Source of the DNA: Labrys okinawensis
GTDB lineage: Bacteria > Pseudomonadota > Alphaproteobacteria > Rhizobiales > Labraceae
Length of the DNA: 64,000 nucleotides
Reading direction: 5' to 3'
Assembly (NCBI RefSeq): GCF_002982075.1
Contig: NZ_PUEJ01000010.1
Coordinates: 186,001-250,000, forward strand
The position numbers were made by a program, and so were the translations under genes. Under the pieces are notes generated by a model. It worked only from the letters and a program-made list of their open reading frames with translations. It ran no database searches and was not told where the DNA came from. How positions within the stretch are numbered: the first letter of the stretch is position 1; the number at the start of each line of letters is the position of its first letter. This document shows positions 9,148-20,085 of this stretch, in pieces.

Positions 9148-9253
9148 ACCCCGCTTATTCCGGCAAACTCCCGACAGCATCGCCGGCCCACTTCGGTGCC
9201 GAACCTCACCGGCGATGCGAGGGGCCATAGCGCAGGACGGCTGGATCTCCGGC

Positions 9254-9922
9254 ATGATGCATTATCACTTCAACTTCGCCATCGTTTGGCGCTATTCGGC
9301 CAAGCTCTTCGAGGGGCTGCTGCTGAGTGTCGAACTGGCGGCCGCGACCATTGCGATCGGCATGCTCATCGGACTGATCCTCGCCTTGGTCCAGCTCGAC
9401 GGGCCCCGATGGGCCCGTCCCCTGATCCGCTTCTATGTCGAATTCGTCCGCAACGTGCCGCTGCTGTTGCTGGTCTATCTGGTCTTCTACGGCATCCCCA
9501 GCGCCATCGACCTGCAATATGAGGCGACGACCTCCTTCGTGGCCACGCTCGCCGTCTATTCCGGCGCCTATCTCGTCGAAGTCTTGCGGGCGGGCCTCGA
9601 GGCCGTGCCCAAAGGCCTGATCGAAGCGGGCAAGAGCATCGGACTGACGCCGTTCGGCGTGCTCTGGCACATTCGCCTGCCGACGGCGCTGCGCATCGCC
9701 CTGCCTTCGCTGTCGAACACCTATGTCTCCCTGTTCAAGGACACCTCGATCGCCTCCGCCATCGCCGTGCCCGAACTCGCCTATGGCATGCGCTGGATCG
9801 AGACACAGACCTTCCGCACCGTTGAAGTCTATCTGCTCGCCACGCCGATCTACCTCGTGACCAGCTACGCCATCCTGCTGCTGCTGAGGCTGGCAGAGCG
9901 GCGCTATGCCATCAGCCGGTGA
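9254..9922 (+). CDS. Amino acid ABC transporter permease (HisM-like)
   Basis: Inner-membrane permease of about 222 residues from ATG 9254; the frame is open to ATG 9215, but MHYHFNFAIVWRY is the usual start of this family. Predicted helices lie at about 20-45, 60-80, 85-110 and 185-210. The EAA-type loop is EAGKSIGLTPFGVLWHIRLP near 135-155. It is followed by a second permease with slight overlap of frames (9927 start against 9922 stop leaves 4 bases). Confidence 0.9.
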   Translation: MMHYHFNFAIVWRYSAKLFEGLLLSVELAAATIAIGMLIGLILALVQLDGPRWARPLIRFYVEFVRNVPLLLLVYLVFYGIPSAIDLQYEATTSFVATLAVYSGAYLVEVLRAGLEAVPKGLIEAGKSIGLTPFGVLWHIRLPTALRIALPSLSNTYVSLFKDTSIASAIAVPELAYGMRWIETQTFRTVEVYLLATPIYLVTSYAILLLLRLAERRYAISR

Positions 9923-9926
9923 CACC

Positions 9927-10562
9927 ATGTCCATGATGCTCGAAACGCTCCCCTTCCTGCTCGGCGGCCTGTGGACCACGCTCTTCGTCTCTGCGGCCGT
10001 GGTCGTGATTTCCCTGCTGATCGGCATTCCACTCGGCTGCGCGCTGGTCTTCGGACCGGCCTGGGCACGGCTGCCGATCCGGCTCTATGCCGATTTTGTC
10101 CGCGGCGTGCCGATCCTGGTGCTGCTCTATTTCATCTATTATGGCCTGCCGGCGTTGCGCATCAATCTGCCCAGCCTGCTGGCGGCGATCGTGGCGCTCA
10201 CTGCCTTCAAATCGGCCCAGATCGTCGAGATCACGCGCGGGGCGTTCCAGGCCATTCCGAAAGGACAGACGGAAGCAGCCCAGTCGATCGGCCTCGGCCT
10301 CTTCGATCGCTTCGTCTATGTCCTCGCGCCCCAGGCCGTCAGGCGCTTCCTGCCGCCCTTCATCAACAGCGTGGTCGACACGGTGAAGGGCTCCTCGCTC
10401 GTATCCCTGCTCGGTATCGTCGACCTGCTGCTCTCGCTGCAGCAGGTGATAGGCCGTACCCATGTCGCCCTGCCCCTCTATGTGCTGGGTGCCCTGCTCT
10501 ATTTCGCCATCAACTTCCCGCTCTCCGCTTTGAGCCGCAGGCTCGAAAAGCGCTTCGTCTGA
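9927..10562 (+). CDS. Amino acid ABC transporter permease (HisQ/HisM-like)
   Basis: Second permease of the system, 211 residues from ATG 9927 (MSMMLETLPFLLGGLWTTLF). It has the family segment LYADFVRGVPILVLLYFIYY near 50-70 and the EAA loop EAAQSIGLGLFDRFVYVLAP near 120-140. Paired non-identical permeases are normal for polar amino acid importers. The ATPase start follows 11 bases after the stop. Confidence 0.91.
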   Translation: MSMMLETLPFLLGGLWTTLFVSAAVVVISLLIGIPLGCALVFGPAWARLPIRLYADFVRGVPILVLLYFIYYGLPALRINLPSLLAAIVALTAFKSAQIVEITRGAFQAIPKGQTEAAQSIGLGLFDRFVYVLAPQAVRRFLPPFINSVVDTVKGSSLVSLLGIVDLLLSLQQVIGRTHVALPLYVLGALLYFAINFPLSALSRRLEKRFV

Positions 10563-10573
10563 TCGGAAGCCCC

Positions 10574-11371
10574 ATGCCCAACGCCGCGACGCAGCCGGTG
10601 ATCGAGATTGCCAATCTCACCAAATCCTTTGGAGCCCTGCAGGTGCTGAAAGGCGTCGACCTTTCCGTTCAGAAGGGCCAGGTCATCGCCATCATCGGCC
10701 CGTCCGGCAGCGGCAAGACCACCCTGCTGCGCTGCATCAACTTCCTGGAGGAATATGACGGGGGCTCCGTCCGCATCGACGGGGTCGAGGTCGGCTTCAG
10801 CGAAACGAACGGCAAGCGGCGGCGGCGCAGCGAGCGCGAACTCGCCCACATCCGCGTCGACGCCGCCATGGTGTTCCAGCAGTTCAACCTGTTTCCGCAT
10901 TTGACGGCAGCCCAGAACATCATGCTGGGCCTGGTCAAGTCGCGCGGCAAGAGCAAGGCCGAGGCGAGGAGCATTGCCGAGAAATGGCTCGGCCGCGTCG
11001 GCCTGTCGGCGAAGGTCGATGCCATGCCGGGACAGCTTTCCGGCGGACAGCAGCAGCGCGTCGGCATTGCCCGCGCCGTGGCGATGGAGCCCAAGGTGCT
11101 GCTCCTCGACGAGATCACCTCCGCTCTCGATCCCGAACTTGTCGGGGAGGTCCTCGGCGTCGTGCGTGAATTGGCCACCGAGGGACGCACCATGATCCTG
11201 GTCACCCATGAAATGGCTTTCGCCCGGGAGGTCGCGGACCGGGTCGTCTTCACCGACCAGGGCAAGATCGTGATCGACGCTCCGCCCGCGCTCGTCTTCG
11301 GCGAGCAGCCGAACGAGCGACTGCGCGCCTTCCTCGCACGCTTCGCAGGCCTGCAATACCAGGGGTCATAA
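10574..11371 (+). CDS. Amino acid ABC transporter ATP-binding protein (GlnQ/HisP-like)
   Basis: Cytoplasmic ATPase that drives the importer, 265 residues from ATG 10574. Walker A is GPSGSGKTT (about 42-50), the Q-loop lies in AMVFQQFNLFPHLTAAQN, the signature is LSGGQQQRVGIARA, Walker B is VLLLDEITSALD and the switch histidine is in LVTHEM. A short insertion SETNGKRRRRSERELAHIR before the Q-loop is seen in a subset of the family. The frame runs open far upstream through the permease genes, but that part is out-of-frame shadow. Confidence 0.94.
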   Translation: MPNAATQPVIEIANLTKSFGALQVLKGVDLSVQKGQVIAIIGPSGSGKTTLLRCINFLEEYDGGSVRIDGVEVGFSETNGKRRRRSERELAHIRVDAAMVFQQFNLFPHLTAAQNIMLGLVKSRGKSKAEARSIAEKWLGRVGLSAKVDAMPGQLSGGQQQRVGIARAVAMEPKVLLLDEITSALDPELVGEVLGVVRELATEGRTMILVTHEMAFAREVADRVVFTDQGKIVIDAPPALVFGEQPNERLRAFLARFAGLQYQGS

Positions 11372-11437
11372 AGGCCGCATCATTGCGAGCGAAGACGGTG
11401 ATTCAATCTTTATGCTGGTTGGTGTGAGTGCCGTCCT

Positions 11438-12319
11438 CTACTCCCGCGCGCTGATGACCGCGCCGGCGCTGGCGATCATCACCAGCGCGATACCGCCGAT
11501 CTGCTGTAGGCTGAGCGGCTCGTGCAGGACGAGATATCCGGCGAGCGCACCGATACCGGGCTCGGCGCTCATCAAGATCCCGAAGGTGGCCGAGGACAGG
11601 CGCCGCAGAGCCATCATTTCGAGGGCATAGGGCAGCAGCGGCGTCAGGACGGCAAGGCCGACGGTCTGCACGGCGAGACCGCCGGGAAGCGCAAAACCGG
11701 TTTCGTACAAGCCGAAGGGCGTCGATATCAGGGCGGCCGCGGCGAACGAGATCGCCAGCCCTTCCAATCCCTTGAAGACCTTGCCGATCCGCTTGCTCAA
11801 AAGGATATAGGCGGCCCAGCCGGTCCCGGCTGCGATCGCAAACATGAAGCCGAGCATGTCGACGCTCCAGCCTGCCTGGTTTCGCACCAGCAGGAGAACG
11901 CCGGCAAAGGCCAGCACCAGCCAGATCAGGCGCCAGCTGCGGGCAAAGCCGAGAGCCGCCACGCCCAGCGGCCCGAGGAACTCGATGGCAACCACCAGGC
12001 CCAGCGGCACACGGGTGATCGCCACGAAGAAGAAGAGCGTCATCATCGCGATGGTTGCGCCGAGCGCCAGGGCCGTCAGGATCTCCCGGCTGCGATAGCG
12101 GCGAAGGTCGGGCCGGACGATGACGCCCAGAATGATCGCCGCCCAGGCCAGACGCCCCCAGGTGGTGGCGAAAGGACCGTAGGCCGCCATGGCGGGATGC
12201 GCCAGGGCCGCGCCGAGCTGCACCGAAACCATCGAGCATATGAGCATGAGCAAGGCGAGGCCCGTCTGCGATGTCGATGGTGCGGCTCCTGCTGCCGCGC
12301 TGCTTGGATTTTCCTGCAA
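11438..12319 (-). CDS. EamA/DMT family transporter, RhtA-like exporter
   Basis: Inner-membrane protein of 293 residues with ten predicted helices in two EamA repeats (about 18-145 and 155-285). Segments such as FFFVAITRVPLGLVVAIEFL and LMSAEPGIGALAGYLVL resemble the RhtA group that exports threonine/homoserine and related compounds. The frame starts with TTG at 12319, supported by GGGGAGGGG a few bases before it. It converges on the amino acid importer operon, with 66 bases between the stops. Export substrate is an inference from family only. Confidence 0.85.
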   Translation of the reverse strand: MQENPSSAAAGAAPSTSQTGLALLMLICSMVSVQLGAALAHPAMAAYGPFATTWGRLAWAAIILGVIVRPDLRRYRSREILTALALGATIAMMTLFFFVAITRVPLGLVVAIEFLGPLGVAALGFARSWRLIWLVLAFAGVLLLVRNQAGWSVDMLGFMFAIAAGTGWAAYILLSKRIGKVFKGLEGLAISFAAAALISTPFGLYETGFALPGGLAVQTVGLAVLTPLLPYALEMMALRRLSSATFGILMSAEPGIGALAGYLVLHEPLSLQQIGGIALVMIASAGAVISARE

Positions 12320-12719
12320 AGTCCCCTCCCCAGGGGTGTGCTTCTACACCATCGAAACGGCAAAGCGCAGAGTGGCAAAACGACGTCTACGGCCGCCGGA
12401 CGGAAGAATCGAGCCGAGCCTAATTCAGTTCGCCTAAGCGTCTTCGAGTTTGCGCGACCTTCGCCAGGAGCGGGCTTGCCCCGGCAACCCGGCTCTTCGC
12501 GCGGCTTCTGGATAGCCGGCTCAGGCCCGGCCATGACCAATCTGGACCTGAAACCACCGCACCATTCTCGTCCGTGCAATCAAATGCCGAACGATCTGAT
12601 CATTCTATTCAGGCCCGAGAGCGATATACATAGCCGATGTGAGGCGATGAAGACCGGCATCCTAATTCTGAAAGGGCATATCGGCGCCTTCGTAGCATGC
12701 GAACGAAGAAGCCTCCTTT
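12320..12719. other. Intergenic region with palindromic repeat
   Basis: Four hundred bases between the RhtA-like start and the amidohydrolase stop with no credible gene. The middle holds the GCCGGGC-type palindromic repeat described separately (12471-12537). The rest is less GC-rich at 12585-12700 and presumably contains the promoter of the exporter; I see no further clear motif. Confidence 0.6.
12471..12537. repeat. GCCGGGC-type palindromic intergenic repeat, copy 1
   Basis: Left arm CGGGCTTGCCCCGGCAACCC (12471-12490) faces right arm CTGGATAGCCGGCTCAGGCC and following bases (about 12508-12537, ending CGGCCATGACC). The right arm read in reverse, GGTCATGGCCGGGCC, resembles the arms of the element at 20086-20172. 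Repeats ending in GGCAATGAC-like tails are frequent between genes in Rhizobiales genomes. Confidence 0.65.
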
Positions 12720-13988
12720 TCAGCCACGGGTCGCCTCGGCCGGATCGAACTTCTCGATGAAATCGATCAGGGCCGTCACGGCCAGTCCCATGTCGCGAAT
12801 GGAGGTGAACTCCGCGGGATTATGGCTGATGCCGCCGCGGCAGCGCACGAACAGCATGCCGATCGGGCAGAGGGCCGCCAGCGACTGGGCGTCATGGCCG
12901 GCTCCCGACGGCAAGTGGATGGCCTTGCCGCCCTGGGCGGTGATCGCAGCGGCAAAACCGGCTTGAAGCGAGGGATCGCAGGGCTCGGCCTTGGCTTCAT
13001 GGGTCTGCTCGATCCAGACCGAGACACCGCGCCGTTCGGCGATGGCGAGGAACTCCGCACGCAGGACATTCATCGCTTCCACCCGCCTGACATCGCTCTG
13101 CGAGCGCAGATCGACGGTGAAGACGATGCGGGCGGGAATGACGTTGGAGGCGCCGGGCGACAGGTTCAACTTGCCGATGGTGCCGACCATGAAGTCGTCG
13201 GCGTGGCTCCGGGCGAGGCTTTCCAGTGCGAGCGCCATCTCGGCACAGGCCGAAAAGGCGTCTCGCCTCAGCGCCATCGGGACAGTGCCGGCATGCCCGG
13301 CTTCGCCGACGACCGTCACCGAATAACGGCCCTGGCTGGCGATTGCCGTCACGACGCCGAGCCCCTCGCCGGCCTCCTCCAATACCGGTCCCTGCTCGAT
13401 ATGGACCTCGACATAGGCCGCCGCTTCGCCGGGCTCGTAGGCCGCGGGGGCAATGGTGTCCGGATCCTTGCCATAGAGCCGCAAGGCGTCAGCCAGCTTG
13501 ACGCCATCGCTGGATTCGATCTGCAGAGCGGCGGGATCGAAGCGCCCGGCCACGGATTGTGAGCCGAGCAACGTCGTCGGGAAACGGGAGCCCTCCTCGT
13601 CGCCGAAGGCCAGGACGTCGATGCCGAAGGGCATGGCGCCATGCTTGCGGATGATCTCGCGCGTCGCCAGGATGCCGGCGATGACGCCGAAGGTCCCGTC
13701 ATAGGCGCCAGCATCGATCACCGTATCGATATGCGAACCGATCAATAGCCGCTGCACGGCGTTGCGCATCGCGGGCAGCGGGGCGAGACGTCCCCGCACT
13801 GTGCCGAGCGTGTCTTCGCTGACCTCCAATCCTGCTTCCGTCATCCAGCGGCCTACCAGGTCCGCTGCCTGGCGGTGCTCGGAGGTGAGATAGAGGCGCG
13901 TCAGGCGCCCCTCCTCGGCACTGATCGTCGCCAGGACGCGGATCATGCCTTCGGCCTCGCGCCCCAATGCCATCGCCCGTTCGATCAT
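12720..13988 (-). CDS. M20-family amidohydrolase, probable allantoate amidohydrolase
   Basis: Zinc-dependent amidohydrolase of 422 residues, of the allantoate amidohydrolase / N-carbamoyl-L-amino acid hydrolase / beta-ureidopropionase group. Metal and catalytic residues sit in LIGSHIDTV, GAYDGTFGV, FGDEEGSRFP, EVHIEQGPVLE and GGISHNPAEF. A lid/dimerisation domain lies between about 215 and 330. GAGGGAG precedes ATG 13988. Last gene of a minus-strand series with xdhC and a purine/nucleoside-type importer, so allantoate (from purine breakdown) is the best guess; the sequence alone cannot exclude a carbamoyl amino acid substrate. Confidence 0.85.
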   Translation of the reverse strand: MIERAMALGREAEGMIRVLATISAEEGRLTRLYLTSEHRQAADLVGRWMTEAGLEVSEDTLGTVRGRLAPLPAMRNAVQRLLIGSHIDTVIDAGAYDGTFGVIAGILATREIIRKHGAMPFGIDVLAFGDEEGSRFPTTLLGSQSVAGRFDPAALQIESSDGVKLADALRLYGKDPDTIAPAAYEPGEAAAYVEVHIEQGPVLEEAGEGLGVVTAIASQGRYSVTVVGEAGHAGTVPMALRRDAFSACAEMALALESLARSHADDFMVGTIGKLNLSPGASNVIPARIVFTVDLRSQSDVRRVEAMNVLRAEFLAIAERRGVSVWIEQTHEAKAEPCDPSLQAGFAAAITAQGGKAIHLPSGAGHDAQSLAALCPIGMLFVRCRGGISHNPAEFTSIRDMGLAVTALIDFIEKFDPAEATRG

Positions 13989-14213
13989 CGCATCGGCTCC
14001 CTCGACAGCAAGGACAGGGGACGGCGGACGGCTTCGAGCCTGGAACGGTCAAATGGCATGGAGTGTGTCGGCCTCGTCTGCGCGGCATTCCGAAAGGTCA
14101 GCCAGTCCCTAACAGAAAAAGCCGCTCCGGTCCCCTTTCTTGGGCACGGGAACCGGAAAGTCGTGGGCCATTATGCGCGATCAAGCATCGGTGCCTGTCC
14201 GCGCGACAGCCGA

Positions 14214-15293
14214 TCAGTTCGGGAACTTGTCGTCGATGCCCTTGACGTACCAGTTCATGCCGAGGATCTGGGAGGCATCGAGCTTGTCACCGCCCTTGCA
14301 TTCCACCGTCTCGCCCTTCTGGTTCACGACGGGGCAGGTGAAGGGATGGATCTTGCCGGATTTGAGTCCCGCCTCGGTCTCCTCGGCCAGCTTCTTCACA
14401 TCCTCGGGCATGTTGGTATAGGGCGCCATCTTCACCATGCCCTTGTCGAGCCCCTCCCAGGTGTCTTCCGACTTCCAGCTCCCGTCCAGCACGGCCTTGG
14501 CACGCTCGATATAGTAATCGTCCCAGTGATTGATGATGGCGGTGAGCTGGGTCTTCGGCCCGAAGGCGATCATGTCCGAGTCCTGGCCGAAGGAGTTGAT
14601 GCCCTTCTCGGCCGCGGCCTGGGTGGCGGCGGGGCTGTCGGTATGGGTCGCCAGGATGTCGGCTCCCTGCGCGATCAGCGCCTTGGAAGCGTCCGCTTCC
14701 TTGCCGGGATCATACCAGCTCGAGGTCCAGACGATCTTGATCTTCATGTCCGGCCGCACGGATTGGGCACCCCGCATGAAGGAATTGATGCCCGAGATCA
14801 CTTCGGGGATCGGGAACGGCGCGACATAGCCGACGATACCGCTCTTCGACATCTTGCCGGCGATCACGCCCTCGATATAGCGCCCTTCATAGAAGCGCCC
14901 GGCATAGGTCGAGACATTCTCGGCCCGCTTGAAGCCGGTGGCATGTTCAAACTTCACGTCCGGAAAGTTCTTGGCGGCCTTGATGGTAGGATCCATGAAG
15001 CCGAAGGAGGTGGTAAAGATCAGCTTGTGGCCGGAATCAGCGAGATTCTCGATGGCGCGCTGGGCATCGGGCCCTTCCTGCACGCTCTCGACATAAGTGG
15101 TCTCGACCTTGTCGCCGAGCGCCTTCACCAGCGCCTTGCGCCCGACATCGTGCTGGTAGGACCAGCCGAAATCGCCGACCGGGCCGACATAGATGAAGCC
15201 CACCTTGAGCTTCTCCTCGGCACCGGCCGAAGTCACCCCGGCAGCGGCCATGAGGCCGCAGACGGCCAGGGCTGCCAATATCGTTTTTTTCAT
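14214..15293 (-). CDS. BMP family ABC transporter substrate-binding protein
   Basis: Periplasmic binding protein of 359 residues, PnrA/BMP family, whose members bind nucleosides, purines or related compounds. I chose ATG 15293 (MKKTILAALAVCGLMAAAG) with GAGGGG eight bases upstream; the signal peptide ends near residue 25 (AGAEEKLKVG). Typical segments are KVGFIYVGPVGDFGWSYQHD, FTTSFGFMDPTIKAAKNFPD and a conserved VGYVAPFPIPEVISGIN. It lies 72 bases behind the last permease of its importer. Confidence 0.92.
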   Translation of the reverse strand: MKKTILAALAVCGLMAAAGVTSAGAEEKLKVGFIYVGPVGDFGWSYQHDVGRKALVKALGDKVETTYVESVQEGPDAQRAIENLADSGHKLIFTTSFGFMDPTIKAAKNFPDVKFEHATGFKRAENVSTYAGRFYEGRYIEGVIAGKMSKSGIVGYVAPFPIPEVISGINSFMRGAQSVRPDMKIKIVWTSSWYDPGKEADASKALIAQGADILATHTDSPAATQAAAEKGINSFGQDSDMIAFGPKTQLTAIINHWDDYYIERAKAVLDGSWKSEDTWEGLDKGMVKMAPYTNMPEDVKKLAEETEAGLKSGKIHPFTCPVVNQKGETVECKGGDKLDASQILGMNWYVKGIDDKFPN

Positions 15294-15365
15294 CGAGTTT
15301 CCCCTCATGGCGGGCCATACGGATCGAAACGCCGGGCCATGGCCCATGCCCGGCGGAAACGGAAA

Positions 15366-16301
15366 TCAGCGATCGGGCACGAAGGCGGTGCCGAGTGAAC
15401 CCGGCGCCACGCCACGCCGCCCCTTGCCGGCCGAGATCATCACCAGGACGATCACCGTGGCAAGGTAGGGCAGGCCGGTCCAGAATTGCGGGGGCCAGAC
15501 CAGCCAGTGCGGCAGCGAGCCGCCCAGTGCCTGCATGTGCAGATTGCCGATCCAGATGGCCCCGAAGAAATAGGCGCCCAGCAAGAGCCGCCCGGGTCGC
15601 CAGGACGCGAACACCACCAGGGCCAGCGCGATCCAGCCGCGGCCGGCCGTCATGCCCGTCCCCCAGAAGGGCGTGTCGGCCAGGGAGAGATAGGCCCCGC
15701 CGAGGCCGGCGCAGGCTCCGCCGAACAGCACGGCCCCGAAGCGGATCAGCCTGACGGGATAGCCCAGCGCATGCGCCGAGACGTGGTTTTCGCCGACGGC
15801 CCGCAGGATCAGGCCGCCGCGGCTGCGATAGAGGAACCACCAGACGGCGGCCACCAAAGCGATCGACAGATAGACCAGGGCATCCTGGCCGAACAGGATC
15901 GGCCCGATCACCGGGATGTCGGTCAGGCCGGGAATGTCGAGCGACGGGATCTTGGCCCGGTTGAGCCCGACGAAGCCGGTGCCGAGGAGATCGGACAGGC
16001 CGAGGCCGAGAATGGTCAGAGCCAGGCCGGAGGCGACCTGGTTGGCGGCGAGGCCCAGTGTCATGAAGGCGAAGAGCGCCGCGAAGACCATGCCGGCGAC
16101 AATTGCGGCAAGAAAGCCGAGCGGCGCGCTGCCGGTCGTGTAGGCGATGGCAAAGCCCGAGACCGTGCCCATGATCATCATGCCTTCGACCCCAAGATTG
16201 AGCACGCCGGAGCGCTCGACGACCAGTTCGCCGATACCGGCGAGCACGAAGGGCGTCGAAGATGTGATGATGGTGAGGATGATCGCTTCGGTGAGGTTCA
16301 T
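15366..16301 (-). CDS. Nucleoside/purine-type ABC transporter permease (second)
   Basis: Inner-membrane permease of 311 residues related to BmpD/YufQ-type proteins. It starts with ATG 16301 (MNLTEAIILTIITSSTPFVL), overlapping the upstream permease stop as TGATG, so translation is coupled. About eight hydrophobic segments, including GELVVERSGVLNLGVEGMMI near 25-45 and NHVSAHALGYPVRLIRFGAV near 190-210. The open frame extends far upstream to 17117, but that part overlaps the neighbouring permease in another frame and is not real. Confidence 0.92.
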   Translation of the reverse strand: MNLTEAIILTIITSSTPFVLAGIGELVVERSGVLNLGVEGMMIMGTVSGFAIAYTTGSAPLGFLAAIVAGMVFAALFAFMTLGLAANQVASGLALTILGLGLSDLLGTGFVGLNRAKIPSLDIPGLTDIPVIGPILFGQDALVYLSIALVAAVWWFLYRSRGGLILRAVGENHVSAHALGYPVRLIRFGAVLFGGACAGLGGAYLSLADTPFWGTGMTAGRGWIALALVVFASWRPGRLLLGAYFFGAIWIGNLHMQALGGSLPHWLVWPPQFWTGLPYLATVIVLVMISAGKGRRGVAPGSLGTAFVPDR

Positions 16302-17360
16302 CAGGCCACCTTGACTGCGCCGCGCACGAAGCGAATGCGATAGAGGATGAGCGTGTCGCAGGCGAGCACGTAGAACAGCAGCAGCCCTTGGATCACGCTG
16401 GTGATGCCAATCGGCACCTTGAGCGAGATCTGGGCCGCCTCGCCGCCGAGATAGGACAGCGCCAGCAACAGGCCCGACAACAGGATGCCCACCGGGTTGA
16501 GCCGTCCGAGAAAGGCGACGATGATGGCGGTGAAGCCGTAGCCGCTGGCGAAGGGAAGCTGCAGGAGGCCCATCGTGCCGTCGGCCACGCTGATGCCCGC
16601 GAGACCGGCAAGGGCGCCCGACACCGCAAAGACGAACAGGGTCATCTTCCTGGGCGAAAAACCCGCGAACAGGGCCGCGCGCGGCGCCTGGCCGAGAAGG
16701 CGGATCTCGAAGCCCTTGAGGCCGCGCCACAGCAGCACGGCGGCGGCAGCCACCACCAGCAGCGCGAAGATGGAATCGAGATGGATCGGGCTGCGCCGGA
16801 ACAAGGCCGGCAGCGTATTGTCGAAATTGGCGGTGAGCGGGAAGTTCAGGCCGGCCGGGTCGCGCCAGGGGCCGCGCACGCAATAATCGAGGATCTTGTC
16901 GGCGATATAGACCAGCATCAGGCTGGTCAGGATTTCGTTGGTGTTGAACCGTATCTTCAGGATCGCCGGGATCAGGGCCCAGAGCGCGCCGCCGACGATG
17001 CCGCCGATGAGGATGAGCGGCACGGCATAGAAGGGCGTCTGGCCCTGGAACAGCAGGGCGATGCCGCCCCCCACCGTGGCGCCGATGATGTATTGGCCTT
17101 CGGCGCCGATGTTCCAATTGTTGGAGATGTAGCAGAGCGAGAGGCCGACCGCGATCATCACCAGGGGCGTGGCGCGCACCACCAGTTCCTGGGCGGTACG
17201 CAGGCCCGTCAGCGGCTTGATGAAATAGACATAGAGCGCCTCACCCGGCGGCTTGCCGTAGAGCGCGAAGATCAGGGCCGCCGAAACCACCGTGAGCAGG
17301 ATCGCGATGAGCGGCGAGACCAGGGCCATGCTAATGGAGCGCTCGGCCCGCTTTTCGAGT

Positions 17361-17371
<11 letters not shown>
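16301..17371 (-). CDS. Nucleoside/purine-type ABC transporter permease (first)
   Basis: Inner-membrane permease of 356 residues related to YufP/BmpB-type proteins. It begins MRIELEKRAERSISMALVSP and has eight to ten hydrophobic segments. The conserved stretch NNWNIGAEGQYIIGA lies near residue 85-100. Its start overlaps the end of the ATPase gene by 11 bases and its stop overlaps the next permease start. Confidence 0.92.
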
Positions 17372-18896
<1,525 letters not shown>

Positions 18897-18988
18897 GGAC
18901 GTGCCCAATTCATAGGCGTAAACAAGGCAGATGCGAAGAGTTCAGGCATGGTGACGCAGCTTTTCCCCAACTCAGCGACGTGCCGCAA

Positions 18989-20008
18989 CTAGGCGGGACG
19001 CCGGTGGCCTTTCAGGACCGGCATCCGGCTGCCGGTCTGACGGGGTAATTGCAAGATCTGGGCCACGACGGAGGCCGCGATCACCGCCGGCTCCTTGCCC
19101 TCGACGCCGGGCACCCCGATCGGGCAGATCATGCCCTCGATCAGGCGCTCGGCCAGGCCCGCTTGCCGCAATTGCGAGAGGAAGCGAGCCCGCTTGGTCT
19201 GCGAGCCGATCACGCCAACATAAGCGAAGCGATCCGCCGCCAAGGCTGCCGAAACGATGGCAAGATCGAGCGCATGGCTATGCGTCATGACCACGATGCG
19301 GGCATCATCGGGCGCCGCCGCCAGGATCCGCTCGGGCTCGGCATCGCGTCGGAGCACGACATGCTGCGGGACGTGACTTGGAAAGGCGTCCGGGCGGGAA
19401 TCGCACCAGACCACGTCGATCGGCAGCGGCGCCAACGCCAGGATCAGGGCTCGGCCGACATGGCCGGCTCCGAACAGATAGAGAGCCGGATTCGCGGGCT
19501 CGAGTCTTTCGAGCAGCCGCCCGTCCGGCAGGAAGCGGCTGGCCGCGCCGGCGGGCAGACCTTGCGCCTCGGTATCGCTGGCCGGGCGACGCGTAAAGCC
19601 GCCCCGATCATGCGGCATGCCGATGCTGACCCCGCTCCCGTTGGTTGGTTGCGCCGCCAGTTCGTTCAGCCAAACGAGATCGTCCCGCTCCAGGCGCTCC
19701 AGCATCAGGCTGACCCGGCCGCCGCAACACTGGCCGAGATCGGGGCCCAACGCCTTGTCCAGGGTACGCATGCGGCGGCCCTCCCCGGCTGCCAGCAGCG
19801 CCTGCGCCTCGGCGAGCACCTGCCATTCCAGGGTGCCGCCCCCGACCGTGCCGGAGAAGGCGCCGTCTGCCCGCACCGCCATACGTGTGCCGGCCTCGCG
19901 CGGGCTCGAACCTCGCACGTCCGTGATGGTGACGAGCACGGCGCGCCCGTCCCGTTCGACCATGGCCTTCAGCGTCGCGAAGATCCCCATCGCTCTGCCC
20001 GCATCCAT
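18989..20008 (-). CDS. xdhC: Xanthine dehydrogenase accessory protein XdhC
   Basis: Factor that binds molybdenum cofactor, supports its sulfuration and inserts it into xanthine dehydrogenase. The N-terminal domain shows VLVTITDVRGSSPREAGTRM, FSGTVGGGTLEW and the cofactor-binding cysteines in GPDLGQCCGGRV. The C-terminal Rossmann-like domain starts LYLFGAGHVGRALILALAPL and includes GVIGSQTKRARFL. Start uncertain: ATG 20008 or 19990; the frame is open to 20062. The xdhA and xdhB genes are not in the window. Position in front of the nucleoside importer and allantoate-type hydrolase suggests a purine-use cluster. Confidence 0.92.
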   Translation of the reverse strand: MDAGRAMGIFATLKAMVERDGRAVLVTITDVRGSSPREAGTRMAVRADGAFSGTVGGGTLEWQVLAEAQALLAAGEGRRMRTLDKALGPDLGQCCGGRVSLMLERLERDDLVWLNELAAQPTNGSGVSIGMPHDRGGFTRRPASDTEAQGLPAGAASRFLPDGRLLERLEPANPALYLFGAGHVGRALILALAPLPIDVVWCDSRPDAFPSHVPQHVVLRRDAEPERILAAAPDDARIVVMTHSHALDLAIVSAALAADRFAYVGVIGSQTKRARFLSQLRQAGLAERLIEGMICPIGVPGVEGKEPAVIAASVVAQILQLPRQTGSRMPVLKGHRRPA

Positions 20009-20085
20009 GCCGGTTTTGACGTTGGCATGATAGCGCTTGGAAGCAGTCGCGCCAAAGCCCATTTGGGGAGAAATACCGCCTTTGG

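Noticed and set aside
9971-10573. N-terminal extension of the amino acid ATPase.
   Set aside because: It is antiphase reading of the second permease gene, and the ATPase begins naturally at ATG 10574.
16302-17117. N-terminal extension of the second nucleoside-type permease up to 17117.
   Set aside because: It overlaps the first permease in another frame and loses all membrane character. The TGATG overlap at 16301 gives the proper start.
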